A stretch of DNA of 64,000 nt from Thermoanaerobaculia bacterium (GCA_022071945.1 JAJVIN010000004.1:1-64000); one strand, 5' to 3'; shown: positions 27,125 to 36,555, counted from the stretch's first letter. Numbers and translations: made by a program. Notes: generated by a model from the letters alone, not told the origin.

Positions 27125-28395
27125 GAGTGTCCTCTTGCTGGTTGTGCCGCGCTGCGGACCTTGTAGAGCCGTTCTCCGGCTCTCGGGACCACCAGGATCC
27201 CTTCGCCCTCCCGGCCCATGAGGGAAGGAAGGTCGATCGAGGCGGGGTCGAGGTAGGAGAGGTTCAGCCGGCGGCACCGGTCCTCGGGGATGGCGGTGGC
27301 GAGGGTGACGGTGACCCGGGGCGTTTCGACTCCCGTCGCGGCGTCGTACGTGCCGAGCCCCTTCATGTGGGTCGAGTGCGCGAGAACACCGCCAGGAAGG
27401 TGACGGAAGCGGTCCCACTGAGCCAGGAAGTAGTCGCGGCAGTGATAGCCGATCTCCTCGATGGCACGACCGTGCGTGAAGCTGACCTCGGAGAGCCGGG
27501 GAGCGAAGATGACGACTTCACCCCCGTCCGCCACGGCGGGCTCGACCTTGTACATCCCCTTTGCAGCCGTCCAGAGGTCCTCGTACATTGGCGGCATCAC
27601 GGAGATGACCCTCTCGTAGGGTTTCTCGACCCACGTCACGTGGACGCGGGACGAGAGGCTCGCGGCCTCTACCCACGCTTCGTGGGGGCTCCCGAAGAAG
27701 AGGCCCTGAAGTCCCAGCTCGGTGACGACGGCGGCCAGGCAGACCTTGGGTCTGCCGATGAGGGCGGCCGCCTCGTCGATCAATGCCCGGACCGGCGTGT
27801 AGCCCGAGCCGATGACCTCGTAGCTCGAGAGAAGGGCGCCGAGCCAGTGCGTCAGGTTGATCACTTCCGGACCCGCGATTCCGGGGAAGAAGTACTTGTT
27901 TCCTCCGGAGAACCCGACGACCTCGTGGGGGAAGACGGGTCCGCAGACCAGGATGGCGTCGTAGTCGAGGACGAGCCGGTTGACGCGAACGGGAACACCT
28001 TCGTTCAGGCGTCCTCCCGTGATGGCGGAAACATGACTGGCTGTCAGCGTCCCGACTGTGGCGAGGGCCTCCGGGCTGGAGCTGTGGTTGAACACCCGGC
28101 TCGCCCCGGCCCAGCCGTTTCGGACCGGCCGTCCCAGGAGCCGGGAGAGCGCCTCGTCCGGCATGGGGCGGTGAGTCCCGAGCGCGACGAGGTAGTCGAG
28201 GGCCGCAAGCCGGGGGGCGAGGAGGTCGTCGAGGAGATCCACGACGAGCGGCAGGGGCATGGTCCGCGTGCCGTCGGGAACCAGGACGAGAATGCGGCGC
28301 CACTCGTGGTCGAGTGCGCCGGCCGCCGCCGCGACGATCTCTCGTACCTCCTCGCCCGTGAGAGGCCGGTTCTCCTCCCCGTGCCCGATCTGCAT
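27121..28395 (-). CDS. Lactate-racemase-like protein (LarA/DUF2088 family)
   Basis: The start is at MQIGHGEENRPLTGEE, giving 424 residues; a much longer open frame upstream has no domain content. LarA N-terminal features include VPDGTRTMPLP (the D-x-T-R-x-x-P motif near residue 45) and ALGTHRPM. The GGNKYFFPGIAGPE segment near residue 170 matches the lysine that carries the nickel-pincer cofactor in LarA. Homologues in this superfamily racemise or epimerise various 2-hydroxy acids. The neighbours suggest a sugar acid substrate. It is first in the operon with kdgK (ATGA overlap). No larB, larC or larE genes for making the cofactor are seen in the window. Confidence 0.78.
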   Translation of the reverse strand: MQIGHGEENRPLTGEEVREIVAAAAGALDHEWRRILVLVPDGTRTMPLPLVVDLLDDLLAPRLAALDYLVALGTHRPMPDEALSRLLGRPVRNGWAGASRVFNHSSSPEALATVGTLTASHVSAITGGRLNEGVPVRVNRLVLDYDAILVCGPVFPHEVVGFSGGNKYFFPGIAGPEVINLTHWLGALLSSYEVIGSGYTPVRALIDEAAALIGRPKVCLAAVVTELGLQGLFFGSPHEAWVEAASLSSRVHVTWVEKPYERVISVMPPMYEDLWTAAKGMYKVEPAVADGGEVVIFAPRLSEVSFTHGRAIEEIGYHCRDYFLAQWDRFRHLPGGVLAHSTHMKGLGTYDAATGVETPRVTVTLATAIPEDRCRRLNLSYLDPASIDLPSLMGREGEGILVVPRAGERLYKVRSAAQPARGHS

Positions 28396-28456
28396 CTGTC
28401 GCTCCCGGCGGAGGGACTCGCGTTTCCTCTCCGGGAAACGCCTCCGCGTCTCCTTC

Positions 28457-28485
28457 ACGATGCCAATGGACTTACCACTTGTCAA
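28457..28485 (-). promoter_or_regulatory. Promoter with FadR-type operator for the LarA-like/kdgK operon
   Basis: Reading the minus strand, a perfect -35 box TTGACA (28485-28480) is followed after a 17-base spacer by the weak -10 CATCGT (28462-28457). The spacer holds TGGTAAGTCCA (28477-28467), a near match to the FadR-family operator T-N-G-T-N-N-N-A-C-N-A. A perfect inverted repeat ACTTGTCAAGT (28477-28487) overlaps the -35. A repressor bound here would block RNA polymerase. Confidence 0.5.
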
Positions 28486-28574
28486 GTCCCTGATCTGTTT
28501 GGCGCGGTGAAGCGGCCATTTGTAACGCTTTTCCCCTAGTTCGGTCAGCTCACATATATTCAGCGTGCAGAAAT

Positions 28575-28585
28575 TGGATTTACCA
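28575..28585 (+). promoter_or_regulatory. Operator-like site upstream of the SDR/uxaE/exuT operon
   Basis: TGGATTTACCA sits 67 bases before the SDR start and 14 bases after a TATATT that could be a -10 box. It shares the TTACCA half with the sites at 28467-28477, 39948-39958 and 58949-58959. The left half deviates from the FadR consensus at one position. Confidence 0.4.
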
Positions 28586-28651
28586 GTTATGCTCGCTCGG
28601 AGCGGACCAGGGACCCACCTGACGTTCCCTGGGAGGCGGGAAGGAAGAGCG

Positions 28652-29434
28652 ATGAACCACCCGTTCGGTCTTGGCGGCAAGGTGGCCGTGGTCATCGGAG
28701 GCACGGGCGAGCTCTGCGGGGCGATGGCGGAGGGTCTGGCGGCGGCGGGCGCCGAGACGGTGCTCGTGGGCCGGGATGCCGGCAAGGCGGAGTCCCGTCT
28801 CGGTCGGATAACGGCGGCCGGCGGAAGGACCTCATTCGTCCCGTGCGACGTCACGTCGAAGGCGAGTCTCTCCGGGCTTCTGGCTGAGGTCCTCTCGCGC
28901 TGTGGTCACGCAGACATCCTGATCAACGGGGCCGGGATCAATTCGCCCCGGCCGTTCCTCGAGATTCCAGAGGAAGAGATCGACCGGATCTTCAGCGTCA
29001 ACACGAAGGCGGTCTTCCTGGCCTGCCAGGTCTTCGGGAGCTACTTCGTGGAGCGGGCCAGGAGCGAGAAGAAGGGCGCGAGCATCATCAACGTCGGTTC
29101 GATGTCGGGCCTGACGCCTCTCTCGAGGGTCTTCACCTACTCCGCGTCCAAGGCCGCGGTCCACAACATCTCGAAGAACCTTGCCAGGGAATGGGCCCCG
29201 CTCGGCATTCGCGTCAACGTCCTGGTGCCCGGCTTCTTCCCCGCGGAGCAGAACCGAAAGGTCCTCACCCCGGACCGGGTGGCCTCGATCCTGGGGCACA
29301 CGCCGATGGGACGGTTCGGGGAGGCACGCGAACTCGTCGGGGCGACTCTCCTCCTCGCCTCGGAGGAGGCGGGCTCGTTCATCACGGGGACGGAACTCGT
29401 CGTGGACGGCGGTTTTCACGCAACCAGCATCTGA
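28652..29434 (+). CDS. SDR-family reductase, probable D-mannonate/fructuronate oxidoreductase
   Basis: This 260-residue short-chain dehydrogenase has the cofactor motif [12 protein letters not shown], the INGAG segment, an NVGSM serine and the catalytic YSASKAAV Tyr/Lys pair. The [15 protein letters not shown] segment resembles SDR-type UxuB enzymes of uronate clusters (Bacillus YjmF-like), which reduce fructuronate to mannonate. Its neighbours, a UxaE-like epimerase 13 bases downstream and then ExuT, fit that step. The alternative is a gluconate or KDG dehydrogenase, as SDR substrate is hard to assign. The ATG follows an AAGGAAG purine run. Confidence 0.72.
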   Translation: MNHPFGLGGKVAVVIGGTGELCGAMAEGLAAAGAETVLVGRDAGKAESRLGRITAAGGRTSFVPCDVTSKASLSGLLAEVLSRCGHADILINGAGINSPRPFLEIPEEEIDRIFSVNTKAVFLACQVFGSYFVERARSEKKGASIINVGSMSGLTPLSRVFTYSASKAAVHNISKNLAREWAPLGIRVNVLVPGFFPAEQNRKVLTPDRVASILGHTPMGRFGEARELVGATLLLASEEAGSFITGTELVVDGGFHATSI

Positions 29435-29447
29435 TCGCGGGAGACTC

Positions 29448-31385
29448 ATGCGAGACACACGTGCCATTAACCAGTTTCTCGTCACGTCCGGGCACCGGAT
29501 CAGCGACAACCCTGCGGTCTCACCGGATCTCTGTCTCGACCCGCCAGCCATGAAGGAGGCGATCCGGCAGGAACTGTCTCGTCTCGTGGAGTTGACGGCG
29601 CCGAAGGGCGGTGGTGCCAGCCACGGCCTGTACCGGATCGCGGCGGGGCGCATCGATCTGTTCCCCGCCTCGGAGCTGGTGGTGGCAGAGTGGCGGCTCT
29701 TCGTCGTCGAGGACAGGGTGACGGGGGATGCAGGCCTTCTCGTGCAGGGGGCGCTCCCGATTCCACTCCCGGGCGCCGCGCCCCTGGGGATGTCGATGCA
29801 GTTCGTTCCTCTTCTGTGGGACGGACTCGCGGCACTGAAGAACCTCATCCTCGAGGACGACCCGGGCAGCACGGTCTTTCCCGTGGCTCGCGGTACGCTC
29901 TCGCGCTCGAGCATCGGCGTCGGCGCTCGCTTCACGACGCTGCACTGGCCGGCGGTTGCCTGGGTGATGAAGGAACTGGGCCTCTCCCTGACGGCGAACC
30001 AGAACTCGATTCCACGCGAGCTGGTCTACGACGTCGACGCGATGCTGGAGGGACGGCTCGCCCACGTCCCCTTCCCCTTCATTGGCGGGGCGGTCCCGGA
30101 AGGGCACCAGGGGCAGTCGGTCGAGGGGATGACGCATGCCGCGGTGATCGCCTATCTCAAGACGGGCCTTCACCACAGGCGTATCCCGTGGGGCTTCAAC
30201 GCCGACCACCAGCCGATCGGAGGGCGCTTCGACGCCATCGAGGAGGAACTCGCGCGAGGCTGTGCGTTCGCGAGCTACATCACGTTCGACCTCTCTCCCG
30301 AGCTGGCGCTCACGCCGCCGCTTTCGAGCGGTCACGAGGTCGAGGAGGCCTTTTCGGCGCTCTCCGAGCCGCTGCTCTTCTCTCGGGTCCTGGCTCGTCT
30401 CCGGCCGCTCGGACTCGGAGTGGAGCCAGCGCAGGCGCGACGGCTCTTCGTGACGCTCCTTCCGGCGATGCGGAAGCTGAAGCGGCGGGACGAGGCCTAC
30501 ACGCGCGTGAGGAGGGAACTCTTCACGACCGCGATCGGGCGCCGTTACTTCCGCGAGCTGTCGATCGACGAGCTTCCTGGCCGCACCTCCGCCGAGACGC
30601 TCGCGTTCTGCCTCGCCCTGGCCGAGGCGATGGGGGTCGAGTTCGACTACGTCGCTCCTGCGATCGGGTTCCAGAAGAACTTTCCCTTCGAGGACAACGA
30701 GGAACTCCGGAAGATCGTCACCTCTCTCTACCGCGTCGCGCGCGCTTTCGGCGTCTCGATCGGATTCCACTCGGGGAGCGGGAAGTCCGCCGAGAACTAC
30801 CGGGTGGCCGGAGAAGTGACGCGCCAGGCTCTCGAGATCAAGACCTCGGGCCGCTACACCTACGAGATGGGGGTCGCCCTCTGGCGCTCGAGGAACGAGT
30901 CCGACCAGGCACTCTGGCGGGACTGGTACGCCTTCACACGGGAACTGGCCGTCGAAGGCGCCTTCTCGGAGGATCCCGTGCGGCAGAAGTTCGCCCGCGA
31001 CTTCATCCGGCACGCGCTCGCGTTCGAGGGGATCGATGAAGGCCGGGCCTTCGATTCCTCGGAGAGTCTCCGGGCGGCCCTCTCCGCGCTGCCGCTGTCG
31101 CCGGACCACATGTACTTCTTCGAGTACAACTTCCTCTTCGTCCTCGCCGCCGGTGGGAATCCCGGAGCGCTGGGGGATCACGGCGTCGCGGGGTACGCGC
31201 AGCGTGCGAGGTTCTACCGGGTCAGCGACGAGGCGAGATTCCTGTACGCGAAGGGGGTTGCCTCGTACCTCCTCTTCCTGGTCGAGGAGACCGGACTCTC
31301 GGATGCGTCCCGGGTTGCGGCGGCTCGGGAGAGGCTGCTGGCGCTTCCCGACCATGACGCCTTCGAGCGGGACCTCGTCGTCTGA
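29448..31385 (+). CDS. uxaE: UxaE-like tagaturonate epimerase-family protein
   Basis: This 645-residue soluble protein matches motifs I associate with tagaturonate epimerase: WGFNADHQPIGG (about 248-259), GFHSGSGKSAENY (about 439-451), and a TSGRYTYEMGVALW block. UxaE interconverts tagaturonate and fructuronate, letting galacturonate enter the glucuronate branch. Thermotoga UxaE is shorter (about 480 residues by memory), so this protein has an extra N-terminal region of about 150 residues. The context is strong: it follows a fructuronate-reductase-like SDR and precedes the hexuronate transporter, while UxaC is encoded at 59278. The identification rests on motif memory and context; activity is unproven. 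Confidence 0.6.
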   Translation: MRDTRAINQFLVTSGHRISDNPAVSPDLCLDPPAMKEAIRQELSRLVELTAPKGGGASHGLYRIAAGRIDLFPASELVVAEWRLFVVEDRVTGDAGLLVQGALPIPLPGAAPLGMSMQFVPLLWDGLAALKNLILEDDPGSTVFPVARGTLSRSSIGVGARFTTLHWPAVAWVMKELGLSLTANQNSIPRELVYDVDAMLEGRLAHVPFPFIGGAVPEGHQGQSVEGMTHAAVIAYLKTGLHHRRIPWGFNADHQPIGGRFDAIEEELARGCAFASYITFDLSPELALTPPLSSGHEVEEAFSALSEPLLFSRVLARLRPLGLGVEPAQARRLFVTLLPAMRKLKRRDEAYTRVRRELFTTAIGRRYFRELSIDELPGRTSAETLAFCLALAEAMGVEFDYVAPAIGFQKNFPFEDNEELRKIVTSLYRVARAFGVSIGFHSGSGKSAENYRVAGEVTRQALEIKTSGRYTYEMGVALWRSRNESDQALWRDWYAFTRELAVEGAFSEDPVRQKFARDFIRHALAFEGIDEGRAFDSSESLRAALSALPLSPDHMYFFEYNFLFVLAAGGNPGALGDHGVAGYAQRARFYRVSDEARFLYAKGVASYLLFLVEETGLSDASRVAAARERLLALPDHDAFERDLVV

Positions 31386-31414
31386 AGGGATCCGGGACGG
31401 AACGGAGAAACGTG

Positions 31415-32719
31415 ATGGAGCAGAATGTCGGAGACCGTGCGCAGGGTGTGATGGGCCGCTACCGGTGGGTCATCTGCAGCCTCCTCTTCCTGGCGACCAC
31501 GATCAACTACATCGACCGCCAGATCCTTGCCCTCGTCAAGGAATTCCTCGACAAGGAGCTGGGCTGGACGAACGAGCAGTTCGGGATGGTCAACTCGGCG
31601 TTCCAGGGAGCCTACGCTGTCGGGCTCCTCTTGTTCGGCTGGTTTGTCGACCGGTACGGTACGAAGATCGGCTACGCGGTCTCGCTCGTCCTCTGGAGCC
31701 TCGCCGCGATCGGACACGGCGCCGTCGGCTCGGTTCGGGGCTTCTTCGCCGCCCGGGTCGCCCTGGGGGTCAGCGAAGGGGGCAACTTCCCGGCGGCCAT
31801 CAAGGCCGTCGCTCTCTGGTTCCCGAAGCGGGAGAGAGCCTTCGCGACCGCCCTCTTCAACTCCGGGACGAACGTCGGCGCCATCATCGCGCCCGCGCTC
31901 GTGCCCGCCGTCGCCCTTGCCTTTGGCTGGCGCTGGGCCTTCATCCTGGCCGGCGCGGCGGGCTTCCTCTGGCTCCTTCTCTGGATCCCCTTCTATGACG
32001 TTCCCGAGAGGCGGAAGAACCTGGATCCCGCCGAACTCGATTTCATCAGGAGCGACAGGGATGACAACGGCGGCAGCGGAACACCGATGGGCTGGGGGGC
32101 GGCACTGAAGCTCCGGCAGACGTGGGCCTTCATCGTCGCGAAGTTCATGACCGACCCCGTCTGGTGGTTCTTCCTGATCTGGCTTCCGGACTACTTCAAG
32201 AAGACCCGAGGACTGGAGATCAAGCGCAGCTGGGTCCATCTCGTGACGATCTACGCGATCGTGACCGTCCTCTCGATTGCGGGCGGGTGGCTCACGGGGT
32301 ACCTGGCCCAGAAAGGCTGGAGCGTCACCCGCGCCCGAAAGTCCGGGATGTTTCTGTACGCCCTCTGCGTTCTTCCTGTTCTCGGTGCCACGAGCGTCGG
32401 GGACTGGCCCGCGGTCCTCTTGATCGGCCTCGCCGGGTCCGCGCACCAGGCGTGGTCGGCCAACCTGTTCACGACCGTGTCGGACATCTTCCAGAAGAAG
32501 GATGTCGGGACCATTGTCGGGATCGGCGGGATGGCGGGCTCGATCGGAGGGATCCTGTTCCCATGGTTCTCCGGGAGGATTCTCGACCGGTTCCCGGCCA
32601 CTCAAGGCTACGCGCTGCTCTTCGCGATGTGCGCTTCGGCGTACCTGATCGCCTTCGGCATCCACCACGCGCTGGCTCCCAAGCTCGAACCGCTCGGGGA
32701 GAGAGGACCGGCGAGCTGA
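31415..32719 (+). CDS. exuT: Hexuronate transporter, MFS family (ExuT-like)
   Basis: The start is taken as ATG 31415 (GTG 31412 adds one residue). The 434-residue protein has twelve membrane segments and MFS anion:cation symporter hallmarks: TTINYIDRQILALV, LFGWFVDRYGTKIGYAVS (the cytoplasmic loop motif), LGVSEGGNFPAAIKAVALWFPKRERAFATALFNSGTNVGA, and VSDIFQKKDVGTIVGIGGM in the second half. These match ExuT galacturonate/glucuronate permeases, including the residues around helices 1 and 4 that bind substrate. It imports monomeric uronates with protons. It is last in the SDR-uxaE-exuT operon. Confidence 0.88.
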   Translation: MEQNVGDRAQGVMGRYRWVICSLLFLATTINYIDRQILALVKEFLDKELGWTNEQFGMVNSAFQGAYAVGLLLFGWFVDRYGTKIGYAVSLVLWSLAAIGHGAVGSVRGFFAARVALGVSEGGNFPAAIKAVALWFPKRERAFATALFNSGTNVGAIIAPALVPAVALAFGWRWAFILAGAAGFLWLLLWIPFYDVPERRKNLDPAELDFIRSDRDDNGGSGTPMGWGAALKLRQTWAFIVAKFMTDPVWWFFLIWLPDYFKKTRGLEIKRSWVHLVTIYAIVTVLSIAGGWLTGYLAQKGWSVTRARKSGMFLYALCVLPVLGATSVGDWPAVLLIGLAGSAHQAWSANLFTTVSDIFQKKDVGTIVGIGGMAGSIGGILFPWFSGRILDRFPATQGYALLFAMCASAYLIAFGIHHALAPKLEPLGERGPAS

Positions 32720-32794
32720 GAAACGGGAGGGGCGTCATCAGGAGGGGGCGGCTGGGTTGACCGGGAGAGCCCATGCCACAGATTTCAGCGATCT

Positions 32795-32814
32795 CATATG
32801 ACCTGGGTCATATG
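32795..32814. promoter_or_regulatory. Perfect 20-base palindrome upstream of nap genes
   Basis: CATATGACCTGGGTCATATG is a perfect inverted repeat with nine-base arms around TG. The second arm also belongs to another palindrome, GGTCATATGACC (32806-32817), so TCATATGACC occurs twice with a 14-base period. It lies about 160 bases before napD and is probably an operator for a nap regulator. I cannot name the regulator; it is not the usual NnrR/DNR wording (TTGAT-N4-ATCAA). Confidence 0.6.
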
Positions 32815-32976
32815 ACCTCTGTCCTTGGCCGCCTAGGATTCCAACGTTTCGGGACTTGCCCTCGACGGCGAGAACCGGAAGGGCTCGATGGCGCAATTTG
32901 ATCGGCGGGTCGCTAAAGCGGAGAGGCCGCCTGTGCGGTGGCTGACGGCTTCGTTCGGGATTCCGGCCGGTGAGAG

Positions 32977-33312
32977 GTGGAAGCCAGAGTGACAGGTGAC
33001 CCCCTTCCTTCGTTGACAGGGCGCGCGGACCGTCCCCCCCGCCACTATTCCGGGATCCTGGTCACCGCGATTCCGGGCCTTCTCGACGAGGCGAGATCCA
33101 GCGTCGCGGCTCAGCCGGGCGTGGAGGTTCGGGAGTCCGACCCCGCTACCGGCCGCTTCGTGGCCGTTCTCGAGGCGGCTGACCGACAAGGGCAAGAGGA
33201 CGGGCTGAGGGCGCTGTCGGCGCTGGCCTCCGTCGCCTCGGCCGACCTCATCACCCACTTCATCGACGACGAGGAGTCGACACCTCAGTCCCCGGAGGAG
33301 GAGATGCCATGA
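32977..33312 (+). CDS. napD: NapD-like chaperone for periplasmic nitrate reductase
   Basis: This product of up to 111 residues (GTG 32977 or GTG 32989) carries the NapD core. [21 protein letters not shown] is the first strand-helix unit, followed by GRFVAVLEA and a final strand [12 protein letters not shown]. NapD binds the Tat signal of NapA and holds back export until the Mo cofactor is inserted. It overlaps napA by four bases (ATGA), giving coupled translation. The usual NapD is about 85-90 residues, so the extra N-terminal residues may be untranslated if the second GTG is used. Confidence 0.85.
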   Translation: MEARVTGDPLPSLTGRADRPPRHYSGILVTAIPGLLDEARSSVAAQPGVEVRESDPATGRFVAVLEAADRQGQEDGLRALSALASVASADLITHFIDDEESTPQSPEEEMP

Positions 33313-36300
33313 CGGGATCGAGACGGGAGTTCATCAAGTCGAGTCTGGCCGCGGCGACCGCCGCGATCGCCGGGTTCCCAGGCTTTAGCCTTGCGGCCGC
33401 GAAGGACCCGCAGAAGGGCTGGGTCTGGGACAAGGGAGTCTGTCGCTTTTGCGGCGTGGGCTGTGGCATCGAGGTCGCCACGAAGTCCGGCCGCGTCGTG
33501 GGCATTCGCGGGGACGCCAAGAGCCCCGTCAACCGCGGGCTCCTCTGCGTGAAGGGCTATGCGAACGCGGAGATCCTCTACGGCGAGGACCGGCTCAAGA
33601 CTCCCATGCTCCGGATGAAGGACGGGAAGTTCGACAAGAACGGTGACTTCACGCCCGTCAGCTGGGAGCGAGCCTTCGAGGAGATGGAGCGCCAGTGGAG
33701 GAAGGCCCACGGCGAACTCGGTCCCACCGGAGTCGGTGTCATGGGGTCCGGGCAGTACACGATCCAGGAAGGCTACGCCGCAAGCAAGCTCGTCAAGGCG
33801 GGCTGGCGTTCCAACAACCTGGACCCCAACGCGCGCCACTGCATGGCCTCGGCGGTCGCTGCCTTCATGCAGACCTTCGGGGTCGACGAGCCCTCCGGCT
33901 GCTACGACGACATCGAGCTGACGGACACCGTCGTGCTGTGGGGCGCGAACATGGCCGAGATGCATCCCATGCTCTGGGCCCGCATCGTCGACCGCAAGTT
34001 GAAAGCGGGGAAGGCCTACCAGGTCGTGAACCTCACGACGGTCAGAAATCGATCGTCGGAGATGGCCGACATGGAGATCGTCTTCGCCCCGAACGCCGAC
34101 CTCGCGATCCTGAACTTCATCGCTCGCGAAATCGTCGCCCGCGGCGTCTGGGACAAGGAGTTCGTCGAGAAGCACTGTGTCTTCGCGGCGGGCGTCACCG
34201 ACATCGGTTACGGAATGCGTCCGACGGGGAAGTTCGCCCTCGCCTCCGAGCAGGACGTGCAGGCACGCGAAGTCGAGGTCGTCCTCTCGAAGGAGGAGGC
34301 CGTCGGCATGGGACTCGATCCCGCGGTCGAGCACCGCGTCAAGCAGGCGTCCGCGGGTGATCCCGGGAAGCACTGGACGATCGGGTTCGAAGAGTTCAAG
34401 AAGGGTGTCGAGCCGTACACCCTCGACTTCGTGGCGGCCGTCGCGAAGGGCGATCCCGACGAGCCCCTCGACGCGTTCAAGAAGAAGCTGCAGCAGCTCG
34501 CGGATTGGTACGCCGAGAAGGCCCACAGGGTCGTCAGCTACTGGACGATGGGGTTCAACCAGCACGTCCGTGGGACCTGGGTGAACGAGCAGGCCTACAT
34601 GGTTCACCTGCTCATGGGCAAGCAGGCCAAGCCGGGCAATGGCGCCTTCTCGCTGACCGGGCAACCCTCGGCGTGCGGGACGGCCCGCGAGGTCGGGACG
34701 TTCTCTCACCGCCTCCCCGCCGACATGGTCGTCGACAACCCGCAACACCGCGCTCACGTCGAGGAGCACTGGAAGCTCCCCAAGGGAACGATCAACCCCC
34801 AGATCGGCAGCCACATCACGAAGATGATGCGCGGCCTGGAAGACGGATCCCTGAAGTGGCTCTGGATCCAGGTCACCAATCCCTTCCAGTCGACGGCGAA
34901 CGCCAACCACTGGATCAAGGCCGCGCGGGAGAAGGACGCCTTCATCGTCGTCAGCGACGTCTACCCGACGCTCTCGGGAAAGGTCGCCGACCTGCTTCTG
35001 CCCTCGGCGATGATCTTCGAGAAGTGGGGCGGATACGGGAACTCGGAGCGACGCACCCAGCTCTGGCGTCAGCAGGTGAACCCGCCGGGCGAGGCCAGGA
35101 CGGACCTGTGGCAGATGATGGAGTTCTCCAAGCGCTTCAAGCTGACGGACGTCTGGGGCGGGCAGAAGGTGCCGGGCCTGAAGTCCGACGGATTCGAGGA
35201 CGGCAAGCTCCCCGATGTTCTCGAGGCGGCCAAGGCGCTCGGCTACAAGCCCGAGACAACCCTCTACGAGGTGCTCTTCGCGCGGCCCGAGAACAAGAAG
35301 TTCGCCTGGCCGGACAAAGTCGCCGGAAAGGCTCGGAACGCCACGGTTGCGGCCGGAAAGCTGGACTGGTTCCCGGAGAAGGCGCTCTTCGAGGAATACG
35401 CGGGGTTCGGGCGCGGCGAGGGCCACGATCTGGCGCCCTTCGACGTCTACTACCAGCCTGAGGTTCGCGGGCTGAGATGGCCCGTCGTCAACGGCAAGGA
35501 GACCCCCTGGCGCTTCAACGAGGAGTACGACCCCTACGCGGCCAAGGGCAAGGGTTTCGACTTCTACGGCAAGGCGATGAAGAAGATCCCGTCCGGCGAC
35601 CTGAAGGGTGTGACGAACCCGGAGCCGGTGGCGCTGCCGGGCAAGGCCAAGATCTTCTTCCGCCCCTACGCGGCTCCCGCCGAGCGGCCCGATTCGCAGT
35701 TCGACCTCTGGCTCACGACCGGCCGCGTTCTCGAGCACTGGCATTCGGGGTCCATGACGCGAAGAGTCCCCGAACTCCACGCGGCCGTCCCCGAGGCGGT
35801 CCTCTTCATGCACCCCGAGGATGCCAAGAGCCGCGGCCTGGCCCAGGGGGACCTCGTCTGGATCGAGTCGCGCCGGGGAAAGATCAAGGTCCGTGTCGAC
35901 CTCCAGGGCCGGAACAAGCCGCCGAGAGGAACCGTCTTCGTCCCCTGGTTCGACGAATCGGTCTTCATCAACAAGGTCACGCTCGATGCCACCTGCCCGA
36001 TCTCGAAGGAGACCGATTTCAAGAAGGCGGCCGTCCGGGTGACCAAGGCCACGGTCCTTCTCCTGGCCGCGCTACTTTCCCTGCCTCTGTTCGCGGCCAC
36101 CCAGACGGCGAAGGCTCCCAAGCCGGCTCCCAAGACGGTGGCACCAGTTTCCGACCGGGACCTCTCGCTCTACCCGGGCAGCGTCTTCGAGGTCCCGGCA
36201 CCATCAGGGGCGAAGGCGGATACGTCCGGGCCGGGAGACAAGAAGCGGTTGGCGCGGCCCTTCCCGATCTCCCCTCCACGCATTCCCCACGGCATTGCCG

Positions 36301-36518
36301 ACCTCGACCCGATCACCGTCGCCGGCAATCAGTGTCTCGACTGTCACGCGCCGGATGCCGGGGAGGCGGCCGTGTCGAAGAGCCACCTCATCGACTACAG
36401 GAACTCGCCGGACAAGGCCGGGACGACGCTGGCGGGCGCCCGCTATGTCTGCACGGCCTGCCACGTCTCGTTGACGGACGCCCGGTCCCTGCGGAAGAAC
36501 GACTTCCGGTTTCCCTGA
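33309..36518 (+). CDS. napA: NapA-NapB fusion: periplasmic nitrate reductase catalytic subunit joined to diheme cytochrome c
   Basis: This single 1069-residue frame encodes two Nap subunits. The NapA part has a Tat signal ([10 protein letters not shown]), the 4Fe-4S ligands Cys45, Cys48, Cys52 and Cys80, Cys178 (NARHCMAS) as Mo ligand, and the usual C-terminus [18 protein letters not shown] at about 913. It runs without a stop into [19 protein letters not shown], a perfect NapB-like signal sequence. A NapB part follows with its distal-His motif RIPHGI and heme sites CLDCH (1009-1013) and CTACH (1048-1052). NapB normally is a separate protein. A GTG at 36039 could also start NapB alone. Either a true fusion, a processed polyprotein or a lost stop codon. 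No napC, napG or napH is nearby. Confidence 0.85.
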   Translation: MTGSRREFIKSSLAAATAAIAGFPGFSLAAAKDPQKGWVWDKGVCRFCGVGCGIEVATKSGRVVGIRGDAKSPVNRGLLCVKGYANAEILYGEDRLKTPMLRMKDGKFDKNGDFTPVSWERAFEEMERQWRKAHGELGPTGVGVMGSGQYTIQEGYAASKLVKAGWRSNNLDPNARHCMASAVAAFMQTFGVDEPSGCYDDIELTDTVVLWGANMAEMHPMLWARIVDRKLKAGKAYQVVNLTTVRNRSSEMADMEIVFAPNADLAILNFIAREIVARGVWDKEFVEKHCVFAAGVTDIGYGMRPTGKFALASEQDVQAREVEVVLSKEEAVGMGLDPAVEHRVKQASAGDPGKHWTIGFEEFKKGVEPYTLDFVAAVAKGDPDEPLDAFKKKLQQLADWYAEKAHRVVSYWTMGFNQHVRGTWVNEQAYMVHLLMGKQAKPGNGAFSLTGQPSACGTAREVGTFSHRLPADMVVDNPQHRAHVEEHWKLPKGTINPQIGSHITKMMRGLEDGSLKWLWIQVTNPFQSTANANHWIKAAREKDAFIVVSDVYPTLSGKVADLLLPSAMIFEKWGGYGNSERRTQLWRQQVNPPGEARTDLWQMMEFSKRFKLTDVWGGQKVPGLKSDGFEDGKLPDVLEAAKALGYKPETTLYEVLFARPENKKFAWPDKVAGKARNATVAAGKLDWFPEKALFEEYAGFGRGEGHDLAPFDVYYQPEVRGLRWPVVNGKETPWRFNEEYDPYAAKGKGFDFYGKAMKKIPSGDLKGVTNPEPVALPGKAKIFFRPYAAPAERPDSQFDLWLTTGRVLEHWHSGSMTRRVPELHAAVPEAVLFMHPEDAKSRGLAQGDLVWIESRRGKIKVRVDLQGRNKPPRGTVFVPWFDESVFINKVTLDATCPISKETDFKKAAVRVTKATVLLLAALLSLPLFAATQTAKAPKPAPKTVAPVSDRDLSLYPGSVFEVPAPSGAKADTSGPGDKKRLARPFPISPPRIPHGIADLDPITVAGNQCLDCHAPDAGEAAVSKSHLIDYRNSPDKAGTTLAGARYVCTACHVSLTDARSLRKNDFRFP

Positions 36519-36525
36519 ACTCCAA

Positions 36526-36555
36526 AGAGGGGCAACCTCGTGGGGTTGCCCCTCT
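36526..36555. terminator. Hairpin between napAB and gnd (convergent)
   Basis: AGAGGGGCAACC (36526-36537) pairs with GGTTGCCCCTCT (36544-36555), a 12-base perfect stem with a six-base loop. It lies seven bases after the NapAB stop. No T-run follows on the plus strand; on the minus strand TTT follows. It could end transcription from both convergent genes. Confidence 0.55.

Noticed and set aside
32833-33258. 141-codon minus-strand frame opposite napD
   Set aside because: It has no motif, and the plus strand encodes NapD with overlap to NapA.
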